A stretch of DNA of 64,000 nucleotides, from positions 1-64,000 of the forward strand of contig CANGYJ010000006.1 in the NCBI GenBank assembly GCA_947458455.1, read 5' to 3'. The position numbers and the translations under genes were made by a program. This DNA comes from Verrucomicrobiaceae bacterium. GTDB lineage: Bacteria; Verrucomicrobiota; Verrucomicrobiia; Verrucomicrobiales; Verrucomicrobiaceae. Below are positions 1 through 8,889 of the stretch, piece by piece. The notes beneath the pieces were generated by a model. The model was not told where the DNA came from. It worked only from the letters and a program-made list of their open reading frames with translations, and searched no databases. How positions within the stretch are numbered: position 1 is the stretch's first letter; every line of letters starts with the position of its first letter.

Positions 1-108
1 GACATCGAACACTACAACATCCAACGCATCCACTCCGCCCTCCAATACAACACCCCACGCCAAACCTACCTCACCCTATGCAACCTACCCCATCAACAAG
101 CCGCCTGA
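1..108 (+). CDS. IS3-family transposase (OrfB), C-terminal fragment cut by window edge
   Basis: The reading frame is open from base 1 to a TGA at 106-108 and gives 35 residues. It contains the run YNIQRIHSALQYNTP, the conserved end of IS3-family DDE integrase-core transposases (pattern YNxxRxHSALxYxTP). In the full protein this lies just after the last acidic residue of the DDE triad, so the catalytic part is outside the window. The enzyme would cut and join the insertion-sequence ends. Whether the off-window part is intact cannot be seen. The IS end follows within about 40 bases. Confidence 0.8.
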   Translation, partial: DIEHYNIQRIHSALQYNTPRQTYLTLCNLPHQQAA

Positions 109-149
109 ACATCACTGGCACTTGTCCAACTTTGAGGGGAGCATTACAG
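1..149 (+). mobile_element. Right end of an IS3-family insertion sequence
   Basis: About 15 bases after the transposase stop comes TGTCCAACTTTGAGGGGAGC (123-142), which looks like the terminal inverted repeat of an IS3-group element. The exact end and any target duplication cannot be fixed because the other end is off-window. From 150 to 399 I see no convincing gene. One short open frame with coiled-coil-like composition runs into the acyl-CoA synthetase end and stops at 405-407. It could be a remnant of a gene broken by the insertion. Confidence 0.6.
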
Positions 150-399
150 AAGTGTGTGAAATGTTCTCATGCATGTAACAGGCGGGCCGCAGTCGGAACA
201 GAAAAAATCCGCACCAAGGAAAATTCGCCTCATTAGGCTTTGGGAGGTCATGGCGTTCTCCGAACCACGCCTACTTCCAGGTACCGCGCCGACGAGGCGA
301 ATGCCCGCTTGCAGACCAATCTCTGCGTCCAACAGACCGCTCAACTCGAAGGCGAACTCGGTCGGCCCCGCGTCGAAGAGTCAGCTTTGAAACGCACGG

Positions 400-2478
400 T
401 CAACTGATCACCACCCGCGCATCCAGCGCCATCACGCCGGAGGGAGTGGCGAGGAGAGGGTTGATGTCGATCTCCATAAGGCGGGGATCGGCGATGGCGA
501 GGCGGGCGAAGTGGATGAGGGCCTGCTCCAGCGCGGCAAAATCGACGGCGGGTGCTCCGCGGATGCCTTGGAGGACGCGGAAGATCTTCGTGCGGCGCAT
601 CCAGCGGCGGGCGAGGGCTTCGTTGATGGGCGGGAGGGCCAAGGCGCGGTCACGCAGCACCTCGACGAGGGTTCCACCGGCACCAAAGAGCAGCACGGGG
701 CCGAACTGCGGATCACGCGTCATGCCGAGAATGAGCTCGACACCTTTCTCACGGATCATCGACTGCACGGTGACACCGACGAAAGCGGCCTCGCCGTGCA
801 TTTGCGTGGCTCCTTGCTGAATCGCCAGCCAAGCGCTGCGCACAGCGGCGGCATCGCGAAGATGGAGCTGCACGCCGCCGCAATCGCTTTTGTGCGTGAT
901 GGTAGGAGAGAGCAGTTTGAGCACGACTGGATAGCCAATTTCATCCGCAGCGAGGACGGCCTCGTTTTCGCTGAAAGCCTCGCGAGTGGGCACCACGGGG
1001 ATGCCGGCGGCCTGAAGGAGGTTTTTGGCCTGTACCTCGTTGAGGAGTCCGGAGGCGTTCGGAAGGCCGATGACAAGGTGATGACCGTTTTCAGCTTTCA
1101 ACGCGGCCTGGGTATCGCGGAGCCAATCGAGCCGCTCGCGATGCTCGTGCATGCGCACAAAGGCCTGCGCCGCCTCGTCCGGGTAATCGTAGGTGGGAAG
1201 GCGGGCGGCGTTGAGGATGGCGCGGCCTTCTTGCACGCTTTGAGCACCCATCCAGCTCGCAAGAAGGGGCTTCGTGGAGGCTTTTGACAGCGTGGCGACC
1301 TCACGGGCGATCTCCGCTGGATGTGTCATGGCCTGCGGCGTGAGCACGGCCAGCACGCCATCCACATTTCCATCTTGAGCGACGATTTGCAGCGCCTTCG
1401 CATAACGCGCTGCATCGGCATCACCGAGCACATCGACGGGGTTTTGATGGCTCCACGAGGCAGGGAGGAAGTCATTGAGAGCCTTCAGCGTGCCATTGGA
1501 AAGCTCAGCCAGTGAGCCACCGCCGAGTACGACGGCATCCGTGGCGAGGGCACCGGGGCCGCCAGCATTCGTGACGATGGCCAAGCGAGGCCCGGCAGGC
1601 AGCGGTTGCTTGGAAAGCACCTCGGCCATGTCGAAAAGCTCCTCGATGGTGTCCACGCGTAGCACGCCGTTATGTCGCAGCGCGGCATCGAGCACATCAT
1701 CGCTGCCCGTCATGGCCCCGGTGTGCGAGGCGGCAGCTCGCGAGGCCTCAGCCGTGCGCCCCACTTTGATCACGACGATGGGCTTGCGCTCCGCCACCTC
1801 ACGAGCGGCCTCTAAAAAGCCCGCCGCATCGCTGCCGACGGATTCCACATACATCACGATGCTTTCCGTATGCGGATCATCGCCGAAGTGACGAATGAGA
1901 TCGCCCCAGCCGACCTCCGCCATCGCCCCAGTGGAGACGAAGGCGCTGAAGCCCACGTTTTGCTCGTGACTCCAATCGAGGATGGCCGTGCAAAGCGCCC
2001 CGCTCTGGCTGAGAAAGGCCACGCGACCTGACCGCGCCATGCTGGAGGCAAAAGTGGCATTCAGCCCTGCGTGCGGATTCATGAGGCCGAGGCAATTCGG
2101 GCCGATGAGACGTGTGCCGTGCCGCTTGGCGGCAGCGATGACCTCCGCTTCGATCTTCGCCCCTTCCACGCCGATTTCTTTGAAGCCCGCAGAAATCACC
2201 ACCACAGCTTTCACACCGAGTTGTCCGGCTTCCTCGACCAAGGCTGGCACCGTGACGGCCGGTGTCACGATCACCACGAGGTCCGGCACCTCCGGCAGCG
2301 CCGAGAGCGTGGCAAACGAAGGCAGATCGAGAACACGCTCACGCTTGGCATTCACCGGAAAGACGCGACCCGAAAAGGCACGCAGATTCTCCAACACCGC
2401 CCGGCCGACGCTGCCCTCACGATCCGAGGCTCCGACGAGGGCAAGGCTGTGGGGCTGGAAAAAGCATTCGAGTGACAT
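400..2478 (-). CDS. NDP-forming acyl-CoA synthetase (acetate-CoA ligase, ADP-forming type), fused alpha-beta subunits
   Basis: This protein of about 692 residues interconverts acyl-CoA plus ADP and phosphate with free acid, CoA and ATP. Some family members are instead protein acetyltransferases of the Pat type. An N-terminal CoA-binding Rossmann domain contains LALVGASDREGSVG. A succinyl-CoA-synthetase-like middle contains the phosphohistidine-type region ASHTGAMTGSD, and a C-terminal ATP-grasp domain contains PVVLKLLSPTITHKSDCGGV. No GNAT domain is appended, which favours the synthetase reading. The frame extends upstream to 2583, but I chose the ATG at 2476-2478: the homology begins there (MSLECFFQP) and it avoids overlap with the divergent uvrC. 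The two starts lie about 31 bases apart, so the genes share a very short divergent promoter region. Confidence 0.88.
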   Translation of the reverse strand: MSLECFFQPHSLALVGASDREGSVGRAVLENLRAFSGRVFPVNAKRERVLDLPSFATLSALPEVPDLVVIVTPAVTVPALVEEAGQLGVKAVVVISAGFKEIGVEGAKIEAEVIAAAKRHGTRLIGPNCLGLMNPHAGLNATFASSMARSGRVAFLSQSGALCTAILDWSHEQNVGFSAFVSTGAMAEVGWGDLIRHFGDDPHTESIVMYVESVGSDAAGFLEAAREVAERKPIVVIKVGRTAEASRAAASHTGAMTGSDDVLDAALRHNGVLRVDTIEELFDMAEVLSKQPLPAGPRLAIVTNAGGPGALATDAVVLGGGSLAELSNGTLKALNDFLPASWSHQNPVDVLGDADAARYAKALQIVAQDGNVDGVLAVLTPQAMTHPAEIAREVATLSKASTKPLLASWMGAQSVQEGRAILNAARLPTYDYPDEAAQAFVRMHEHRERLDWLRDTQAALKAENGHHLVIGLPNASGLLNEVQAKNLLQAAGIPVVPTREAFSENEAVLAADEIGYPVVLKLLSPTITHKSDCGGVQLHLRDAAAVRSAWLAIQQGATQMHGEAAFVGVTVQSMIREKGVELILGMTRDPQFGPVLLFGAGGTLVEVLRDRALALPPINEALARRWMRRTKIFRVLQGIRGAPAVDFAALEQALIHFARLAIADPRLMEIDINPLLATPSGVMALDARVVIS

Positions 2479-2509
2479 GCGGCACGCTACGCGGCGATTC
2501 AGAGCGGTC

Positions 2510-4153
2510 ATGCGCATCTTCCGCTTCGACAAGCGCCGCTCCTTCTTCAACATCTGCCGCACATTGAAGACCGAACGCACCAAGCCCGACCTCGCCGCCC
2601 GCCTGCACGACGTGCCGCACGCCCCCGGCGTGTATGTGATGCGGGATCGCCTGGACCGCGTGATCTATGTGGGCAAAGCCCGCGACTTGAGAAAGCGCCT
2701 CTCAAACTACTTTCTCCCCTCCTCCGCCCGCAAGGCCGACCTCAAAACGCGGGCGCTCATCACCAGCATCTGGAGCTTTGACCTCCACGTCTTGCGCAGC
2801 GATACCGAGGCGCTGCTGCTGGAAGGCAAGCTCATCAAAGAATTTCGTCCGCGTTACAACATCAGCTTCCGCGATGACAAACGCTTCCTGCTCGTGCGGG
2901 TTCACTTCGGTGATGAGTTCCCTCGCATCGGTCTCACCCGGCTGAAGAAGGATGATGGCGCGGAATACTTCGGCCCTTTTGCCCACTCCGGAGCTCTGCG
3001 CACGACGCTGAACTGGCTGAACCGCAAATTCGGCCTTCGCGTCTGCCGCCCGCTGCGACCCGATGAGGCGGATTACAAGCACTGCAGCAACGACATCATC
3101 AAAAACTGCTCCGCGCCATGCATTGGTCGCGTCTCCCTGGAGGAGTATCGCCAGCGGATGCGCCATGCGTGCGAGTTCCTGCAAGGCAAGTCGAAGGATC
3201 TGCTCGCCGCTTTGGAGGAGGAGATGCAAAAAGCCGCTGCAAGGCTCGACTTTGAAAAGGCTGCGGAGCTTCGCGACATGCTCAACGACATGCGCCAGAC
3301 CACCGCCCCGGCGCGGCGATTCGAGCGCGGCTCGCGAGTCCGCGTGATGTCCACCATCGATCCGATGGCGGATGTGCGGGAGCTTCAGGACATCCTTCGT
3401 CTGGAGCGTCCACCGCTCGTCATGGAGTGCTTTGACATTGCCAACATCGGCACCGCCCACTGTGTGGCCAGCATGGTGCGCTTCAAAGATGGCGTGCCAG
3501 ACAATGCGAATTACCGTCGCTACCGCATCCGCGCCGTCAGCGGCCAAAATGATTTCATCAGCATGGCGGAGGTCATTCGTCGGCGTTTTTCCCGCATCCT
3601 GCTGGAAGGCGCGAAGGCCGATCCTGATGCCGAATTCAATCAAGAAGCCCCGCAGGAGGCGATGCGTCGTCTCGCCACCAATCAGCTATCAGAAATCAAA
3701 AATCAGAAATTCGTCTCCCTACCCGATCTCGTGATCGTGGATGGTGGCAAAGGGCAGCTCGGGATGGCGGTGAAGGAATTGCAGCAGCTCGGCCTGCATG
3801 ACCTGCCGATCATCGGTCTCGCGAAGGAACATGAGGAAGTTTATCGACCCGGCGAAAGTGATCCGGTGATCATTCCGCATGATCGTGGGGCTTTGAAACT
3901 GCTCCAACGCATCCGCGATGAAGCTCACCGCTGGGCGAACGGTTACCACCAACTGCTTCTGAACCGTCGCGTCGCCGAGAGCATCCTCGATGAATGCCCC
4001 GGCATCTCAAAGGCACGCAAAACGGCGCTCTTGAAGCACTTCGGCTCCGTGGCCCGTCTGCGCAAAGCGTCAGCGGAACAGATCGCCGAGTTACCCGGCA
4101 TCAGTGCGGCCTTGGCGCAGGAGATTCATGCCTTCTTGATCTCGCGCTCTTGA
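2510..4153 (+). CDS. uvrC: UvrABC system protein C (excinuclease subunit C)
   Basis: UvrC makes the 3' and 5' incisions on either side of a UvrB-bound DNA lesion in nucleotide excision repair. The 547 residues show, in order, an N-terminal GIY-YIG nuclease domain (GVYVMRDRLDRVIYVGKARD), a UVR domain that contacts UvrB (near residues 232-262), the RNase H-like endonuclease domain (VIVDGGKGQL) and a C-terminal double helix-hairpin-helix. It is slightly shorter than the roughly 600 residues of E. coli UvrC. The open frame extends upstream inside the opposite gene, so I take the ATG at 2510, just before the domain begins. An unusual AT-rich stretch at about 3676-3713, ahead of VIVDGG, encodes the odd peptide NQLSEIKNQKF and may be an in-frame repeat insertion. 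Confidence 0.93.
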   Translation: MRIFRFDKRRSFFNICRTLKTERTKPDLAARLHDVPHAPGVYVMRDRLDRVIYVGKARDLRKRLSNYFLPSSARKADLKTRALITSIWSFDLHVLRSDTEALLLEGKLIKEFRPRYNISFRDDKRFLLVRVHFGDEFPRIGLTRLKKDDGAEYFGPFAHSGALRTTLNWLNRKFGLRVCRPLRPDEADYKHCSNDIIKNCSAPCIGRVSLEEYRQRMRHACEFLQGKSKDLLAALEEEMQKAAARLDFEKAAELRDMLNDMRQTTAPARRFERGSRVRVMSTIDPMADVRELQDILRLERPPLVMECFDIANIGTAHCVASMVRFKDGVPDNANYRRYRIRAVSGQNDFISMAEVIRRRFSRILLEGAKADPDAEFNQEAPQEAMRRLATNQLSEIKNQKFVSLPDLVIVDGGKGQLGMAVKELQQLGLHDLPIIGLAKEHEEVYRPGESDPVIIPHDRGALKLLQRIRDEAHRWANGYHQLLLNRRVAESILDECPGISKARKTALLKHFGSVARLRKASAEQIAELPGISAALAQEIHAFLISRS

Positions 4154-4160
4154 GCTGCGC

Positions 4161-4535
4161 TCACTTGCTGGCGACGTAGTCCACGACGCAAACTTTATCG
4201 AGGATGGACTTGAGCTTGGCGACGAAGGCCTGGTGCTCGGCATGCGGGAGATAGACCTCAAGGCCCGCCTTGTCGGCAAAGCCAACGAAGAAGCAGTGGG
4301 TGAAGCCGTCGTTGAGGCCTTCCGGGCTCACGTTGGTGCCCCACTCGAAGGCTTTCACCGTGTCGATCTTCGTAGCGAGTTCCGCGAAGGCTTTCTCGAT
4401 GCTTTGCACCTGCTCGGGCGTGGCGGAGTCTTTGAATTTGAAGAGAACGACGTGGCGGTAGGGGGCATCGGCGGCGGTGGCGAGGGTGCTCATGGTAAGA
4501 AAGAAGGCGGCGGTGAGAAGGAAGATCGTTTTCAT
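4161..4535 (-). CDS. Secreted stress-responsive A/B-barrel (Dabb) domain protein
   Basis: This is a 124-residue protein with a signal peptide of about 23 residues (MKTIFLLTAAFFLTMSTLATA), followed by a Dabb ferredoxin-like domain. The family hallmarks HVVLFKFKD at the start and the later HCFFVGFADKAGLEVYLPH are present. Dabb proteins form dimeric alpha/beta barrels. Their biochemical roles vary and the function here is unknown, probably periplasmic. The frame is open further upstream, but the ATG at 4533-4535 gives the signal peptide. It lies 35 bases downstream of the MFS gene on the same strand and could be co-transcribed with it. It converges with uvrC, 7 bases apart. Confidence 0.82.
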   Translation of the reverse strand: MKTIFLLTAAFFLTMSTLATAADAPYRHVVLFKFKDSATPEQVQSIEKAFAELATKIDTVKAFEWGTNVSPEGLNDGFTHCFFVGFADKAGLEVYLPHAEHQAFVAKLKSILDKVCVVDYVASK

Positions 4536-4570
4536 GGAGACGCGGAGCATTGCGAGCATCGGCGGAGGCG

Positions 4571-5833
4571 TCAACGGTGGCCTTGCCGAGGCTCCGGCAT
4601 GGGCAGCAGGATGATCATCGAGATCACCGCAAAGGCTCCGGCCAGCGTGGCGACCGTGGTGTAAGAAAGCGTCTGCCGATACACGAGTCCGCTGAGCGTG
4701 GTGGCGATGAGCAGTGCCCACACATTGCAAAAGCCCAAGATGGCCTGGTAAGTGGAGCGGCGTTCGGGCGGGCAAAGCTCGGCGGTGAGCGTGAGATCGC
4801 CCACGCGGTCGAGGAAGAGGCCGAAGCCAAAGATGAAATACACCACGGTGAAGCCGATGAAACTCTGCATGTGGCAGGACCACACACACACCCCGATGCA
4901 GATGAGGCGTGAGACGACGAGCAGCACCTTTCCGCCACTGTGATAGCCCAACCAGGCCGCCAGCAGACTGCCAAGGATGGTGCCCACATTTTGCAGCGAG
5001 ACAAAACGGCCCACATCCGCCTCCACGCTACCGGTGACCTTCAGCGCATGCAGCGTGAGGAAGGACACCAGCATAAGGTAACCCATGCCGCTGAATCGGA
5101 CGAGGATGAGCCGCAGGAGGTTTGGCTGGGCCGCCAGCATACCGGGCAGCTCCTTGAGATAGGTCAGGTATGGCTGCGGATCTCGCGGAGGCATGTGAAC
5201 CGGATGCTCGGACTCCTTCATCGGAAGCTGCGAGAGCCAAGAGAGGAATAAAAAGCCAAACGCGATCAGATGCAGCACCGCATAGCCGCGATGACCGGGG
5301 AACTGCGTGAGCACCTGATGAATCACCGCGCCTGCCCCCATGCCGATGACGGCCTGCATGATGTATCGCGCCGCCCAGCCCGCCGCACGAATGCGCTTCG
5401 GCACCATGCGTGTGACCATTTCCATCCAGGCCACCACGCCCACCCCGCCGATGAGGCCACTCAGCACGGGTGTGAGTACCACCACCGGCAAAATCCAGCC
5501 CTCAAGATGCTCCGAATACCACAGCATCAGACCGGCAACGAGATAGGGCAGCCTTTGCAGCAGGCCAAAGCCGAGCACCCACCCTTTGAAATGCCTCATC
5601 TGCTCCACCTTCGGCGAGACAAACAACCCCGCGAAGGCAAACGTGGCCGCGAGCACCGCTGGCATGATCGAGATGATGAGCGAGCTGCCATGCAGAGACT
5701 CCACCATCTTTGGCATCACCGTCTCCGGCTGGAGAAAGGCCAGCCCGCCCATGTAGAGGCCGCCCTCCAGGCAGTGGCACACGAAATTCCGCCGCACATG
5801 CTGATCATGATGGGAGGTTGGTGCTGCGGACAT
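4571..5833 (-). CDS. Major facilitator superfamily (MFS) transporter
   Basis: This is a roughly 420-residue inner-membrane protein with about ten to twelve hydrophobic segments, for example FAFAGLFVSPKVEQM and ILPVVVLTPVLSGLIGGVGV. A charged central loop near residues 210-230 fits the two-bundle MFS layout. The substrate cannot be read from the sequence. I chose the ATG at 5831-5833 (MSAAPTSHHDQ) because the 35 upstream residues in the frame are low-quality and would run into the ferritin promoter region. It is divergent from the broken ferritin gene. The Dabb gene follows 35 bases downstream on the same strand. Confidence 0.82.
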   Translation of the reverse strand: MSAAPTSHHDQHVRRNFVCHCLEGGLYMGGLAFLQPETVMPKMVESLHGSSLIISIMPAVLAATFAFAGLFVSPKVEQMRHFKGWVLGFGLLQRLPYLVAGLMLWYSEHLEGWILPVVVLTPVLSGLIGGVGVVAWMEMVTRMVPKRIRAAGWAARYIMQAVIGMGAGAVIHQVLTQFPGHRGYAVLHLIAFGFLFLSWLSQLPMKESEHPVHMPPRDPQPYLTYLKELPGMLAAQPNLLRLILVRFSGMGYLMLVSFLTLHALKVTGSVEADVGRFVSLQNVGTILGSLLAAWLGYHSGGKVLLVVSRLICIGVCVWSCHMQSFIGFTVVYFIFGFGLFLDRVGDLTLTAELCPPERRSTYQAILGFCNVWALLIATTLSGLVYRQTLSYTTVATLAGAFAVISMIILLPMPEPRQGHR

Positions 5834-5959
5834 GGGTAGAGGCGCGGAAAAGGGGCGAATCCTGCCCCAAGATGGCGGGAAGGAAAGCGATTCATCGGCC
5901 TCGCATCTTGCACGCAAGCACGGATGTTGCTTCATCACCCAGCCCCCCTACCCTACCCC

Positions 5960-6487
5960 ATGACGCTCTCTCCAAAACTCGCCAAGCTGCTCAACGAGCA
6001 GATCAACAACGAAATGTCCTCCAGCTATGTGTACCTCGCGATGTCGGCGTGGTTTGAGCAGACGCCCTACAGCGGCTTCGCGAGCTAGATGTTTAACCAA
6101 AGCCGCAAAGAGACTGCCCATGCGCTGAAGTTTTACCAATACCTCGTGGACCGCAATGCGAAGGTCGAGCTGCACCCCATCGCGAAACCCAAAGCGGCCT
6201 TCAAATCTCCCATCGACGTGTTTGAGCACGGCCTGAAGCAGGAGCAGCTCGTCACCCAGCAAATCAACGAACTCTTTGAGGTGGCCGAACAGGTCAAAGA
6301 CCACGCTTCCAAGAATCTGCTCCTCTGGTTCTTCAATGAGCAGATGGAAGAGGAAAAGACCGTCCGCGACATGCTCGACCGCCTCCAGTTCGCCGGTGAT
6401 GACCGTGCCAGCCTCCTCGTCCTCGACCGCGAAGCCGGCCAGCGTCAAGCTGCAGCAGGTGGTGCGGGTGAAGGCACGGCGGCTTGA
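5960..6487 (+). pseudogene. Ferritin-like iron-storage protein, interrupted by an in-frame TAG
   Basis: Read through, this frame gives about 175 residues of a bacterial non-heme ferritin. Helix A carries the ferroxidase Glu (NNEMSSSYVYLAMSAWFE), helix B carries ETAHALKFYQYL with the Glu and His ligands, and the later part holds QINELFEVAEQVKDH and LLWFFNEQMEEEK. Codon 43 at 6086-6088 is TAG in the context GFAS-stop-M, where homologues usually have an aromatic residue (GFAxW or F). This looks like TGG changed to TAG. The ATG directly after the stop opens a 132-residue frame that lacks helix A and could not build a normal ferroxidase centre. A sequencing error or nonsense suppression is possible. 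The C-terminal tail beyond the family core is Ala/Gly-rich. Confidence 0.85.
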
Positions 6488-6510
6488 TAACATCAGAAGC
6501 TCGTCTGAAA

Positions 6511-6650
6511 GTTCCCCTCACCTAACCTGACAGACCTGAACACCGATTGGCAAGTCAAAGTAATTGCCGCCGTCTATGCAGTCCCTCTCCCCGCGAATGA
6601 AAAGCTTCAGCTCTAAAACATCCATGCGGGGAGAGGTTAGGTGAGGGGAG
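6511..6650. repeat. Palindromic intergenic repeat with CCCCTCACCTAACC ends
   Basis: At 6513-6526 the motif CCCCTCACCTAACC occurs. At 6583-6650 a longer copy in the opposite sense reads CCCTCTCCCCGC, then a variable loop, then GCGGGGAGAGGTTAGGTGAGGGG. The CTCTCCCCGC/GCGGGGAGAG arms can form a 10-bp stem. Related copies occur at 11320-11388, 35521-35585 and 35675-35763. The element sits between the ferritin remnant and the SPFH gene, two genes whose 3' ends converge, so it may also act as a bidirectional terminator. Confidence 0.75.
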
Positions 6651-6693
6651 ATTGCCCCCCCCATTGGCACAAGAGGCAGCGAAACGATAAGCC

Positions 6694-8475
6694 TCAAGAC
6701 GGCAGCGAAGCCTGACGCGTATTCTTCGTGACAAGAGCCATCAAGGCCTCAACGAGACCACCGTTGGCACCGCCGCCGTTCACGAGCACGTCGGGGACCA
6801 CGCGGAGGTTCTTCTCGGCGATGATTTGGAAGAGTTGCATGAGGGCGTAAGTGTCCTGACCGACGGCTTGGATACCGGCGTAGTGGGACTCGGCTTTGGC
6901 CTGTCCGGTGCTGCGGATGGCATCGGCTTCACCGGCGGCGCGGAGGCGTGTGCTGGTGGCATCGCCTTCGCTCTTTTTGACGGCGGCGCTGGCTTGCAGC
7001 TCGGAAATGCGCACCCCTTGTTCGGCGCTGACGACTTGGTTTTGGATGTCGGCGAGGGAAGTCTGGCGAACGAGCTGCTGGCGCTGCATTTCGGCGGCTT
7101 CCTGCATTTCGTAGGTCTTGCGATGCTCCTCGGCAATCTTGCGGTCGGTTTGAGTCTTCATGAGTGACTCGGGCGGTGTGATGTCGCCGATGAGCGTGTC
7201 GATGGCCTCCACGTCGTATTCACGCAAGGCAGCGGCGATGTGCTGAGAGGCCTCGTTTTGCCGCTCGGTGCGGGCGCTGAGGAAATCGAGCACGGTGTAG
7301 GCCTGGGCACTGTTGCGGAAGTAATTGCCGACGATGGGCTGCAAGGCGTGGTCGATGAGATTTTGCACGGAACCGGCACGCGAGATGACTTTCGGGGCTT
7401 CATTGGCTCCGATGTGGATGATCTGCGAAACATCGAGATTGAAGGCGAAGCCGTCGCGTGAGCGCACGGTGATGGAATTGAGTTTTTCATCAAACTGATG
7501 CGCTTCGGTGCGGTTGGCCCAGTTCAGCACGATGTTGGTGGTGGGCACGAGTTCGACCCGCATGATGCGGGTGTTGATGGGATGCTTGCCAGGCAGCAAC
7601 GGCCGCACCCACACGCCTTTGTGGCCCACTTCGACGAGGTCGCCATGTTTGAAATCAGGTCCGCTGACATCTTCATGCAAATTACCAACATAGCTGATAA
7701 CGACGCCGACGTGGCCGATGGGGATTTCGACCATCTCCACCTGCTCAACATGCGCGAACCACGGATTGAGGTTCCACTGACCGCTGAGCAAAATTTGCTC
7801 CTGCAAGCCACGACGACCACCGGCACTGAGAAAGGACTGAGCGTCCTGGAAGTTGTTGTGACCAGCCACGATGGGACCCGCGATCTCGCCTTGCTCGATG
7901 CAGGCGCCGTCGAGCGTGGTAACGATGCCGACTTTGTCCGGTTCGATGTTCAGCAGGCGCAGCAAGGCCGGTGAAATGCCGTGCTCATGACAATTCCGCG
8001 TGACGAGCACCTGAAACAGCGAGGGATTGATGCGATACGAGCCAGCGGTGATCACCGCGAGCTGGCGGCCCTTTTCACCACCGTTTAGGAGGAAGGCTCG
8101 GGCGTCTTGGAAGTGGTCACACTTCACCACGCGGCCCAAAATGCGTTGCGGCGGGATGGCACTGCCGGTACGAGCCACAACGAGAGCTAGCTCACCCTGC
8201 GGCACGACGACCATCGGCACGCGCTGGACACTGTATTGCCATTTCCAATAACCGAAGTGCAGCCCAGGAGGCAGCGTGTCCGCTTGGTAACCCGCTTCGC
8301 CATGCAGCGCGATGATTTCACCCGGAGGCAGGCTGCGCATGGCAAAGCGTTTGATGACGAGCCCCACCTGCTGCTCGCCGATGTGCACAACGCCGAAGAG
8401 ATTGATGAGGAGAAAGAAGAAGAGGATGAGTGTGGCCCACCAGTAGGTGAGCATGAGATGAAAGAGAGTGTTCAT
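6694..8475 (-). CDS. SPFH (band 7/flotillin-like) domain membrane protein
   Basis: This 593-residue protein has an N-terminal membrane segment (ATLILFFFLLINLFGVVHI), a beta-rich region with repeated HFQDARAFLLNGGEKG-type and NNFQDAQSFLSAGGRRG-type stretches, and an SPFH core around residues 280-450 (for example EKLNSITVRSRDGFAFNLDVSQI). A long Ala/Glu/Gln-rich coiled coil follows (KIAEEHRKTYEMQEAAEMQRQQ). The C-terminal QIIAEKNLRVVPDVLV is typical of flotillin-like proteins. Such proteins oligomerise on membranes and organise microdomains. No enzymatic role is implied. No NfeD partner is adjacent. It lies downstream of a small Cys-containing ORF and a putative c-di-AMP riboswitch on the same strand, so its transcription could respond to that nucleotide. 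Between the two genes (8476-8601) is a low-complexity GATTT-rich stretch. Confidence 0.85.
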   Translation of the reverse strand: MNTLFHLMLTYWWATLILFFFLLINLFGVVHIGEQQVGLVIKRFAMRSLPPGEIIALHGEAGYQADTLPPGLHFGYWKWQYSVQRVPMVVVPQGELALVVARTGSAIPPQRILGRVVKCDHFQDARAFLLNGGEKGRQLAVITAGSYRINPSLFQVLVTRNCHEHGISPALLRLLNIEPDKVGIVTTLDGACIEQGEIAGPIVAGHNNFQDAQSFLSAGGRRGLQEQILLSGQWNLNPWFAHVEQVEMVEIPIGHVGVVISYVGNLHEDVSGPDFKHGDLVEVGHKGVWVRPLLPGKHPINTRIMRVELVPTTNIVLNWANRTEAHQFDEKLNSITVRSRDGFAFNLDVSQIIHIGANEAPKVISRAGSVQNLIDHALQPIVGNYFRNSAQAYTVLDFLSARTERQNEASQHIAAALREYDVEAIDTLIGDITPPESLMKTQTDRKIAEEHRKTYEMQEAAEMQRQQLVRQTSLADIQNQVVSAEQGVRISELQASAAVKKSEGDATSTRLRAAGEADAIRSTGQAKAESHYAGIQAVGQDTYALMQLFQIIAEKNLRVVPDVLVNGGGANGGLVEALMALVTKNTRQASLPS

Positions 8476-8601
8476 GAGATTTATGATTTACGATATTTGA
8501 TTGATGATTTGGATCGGTCTGATCCGTCCGATCTGACCGATGAGGAGACTTCGAGCCTCCTATTTGGTGATGAGATCGAGCCTGTGACACTGCGGGCAGT
8601 G

Positions 8602-8814
8602 CTAGGCGCTGACTTTGCGGGCTTCGCGTTTCACGCCGAAGATCCAGGTGTGGAGCTGGCGCAGGATGGTGAGGTCCATCGGCGTGGGACTGACCCAGAC
8701 GTTGTTATTGAGCAGGCAGCCGCGTGTCATCGGGCTGCCGCAGTCGCGGCAGGAGGCACGGGATTCCACAGGACGGCTCAGGGGAGCCGTGCCGCAGGAA
8801 GCGGTGAGGTTCAT
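8602..8814 (-). CDS. Small Cys-containing protein of unknown function
   Basis: This is a 70-residue ORF starting at the ATG complementary to 8812-8814 and ending in TAG. It holds Cys at position 7, then CRDCG and a further Cys about nine residues on (GSPMTRGCLL), a spacing that could bind a metal as a small zinc ribbon. I do not recognise the family. The frame could open further upstream, but that would run into the hairpin and riboswitch-like leader. Support for coding is its placement just downstream of the putative c-di-AMP aptamer. A hairpin at 8826-8849 lies directly before the start and could control translation. The next gene on the strand is the SPFH protein. Confidence 0.45.
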   Translation of the reverse strand: MNLTASCGTAPLSRPVESRASCRDCGSPMTRGCLLNNNVWVSPTPMDLTILRQLHTWIFGVKREARKVSA

Positions 8815-8889
8815 GGATGTGTTGGTTTCTGTTCTAACAGGGAAACCATGGTCCCGATGCACTGGCACCGGGCAGAGGATCGCCCTTCC

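Noticed and set aside
169-390. 73-residue ORF after the IS end
   Set aside because: No recognisable family, and it overlaps a competing frame and the opposite-strand ORF 144-344. At most a gene remnant.
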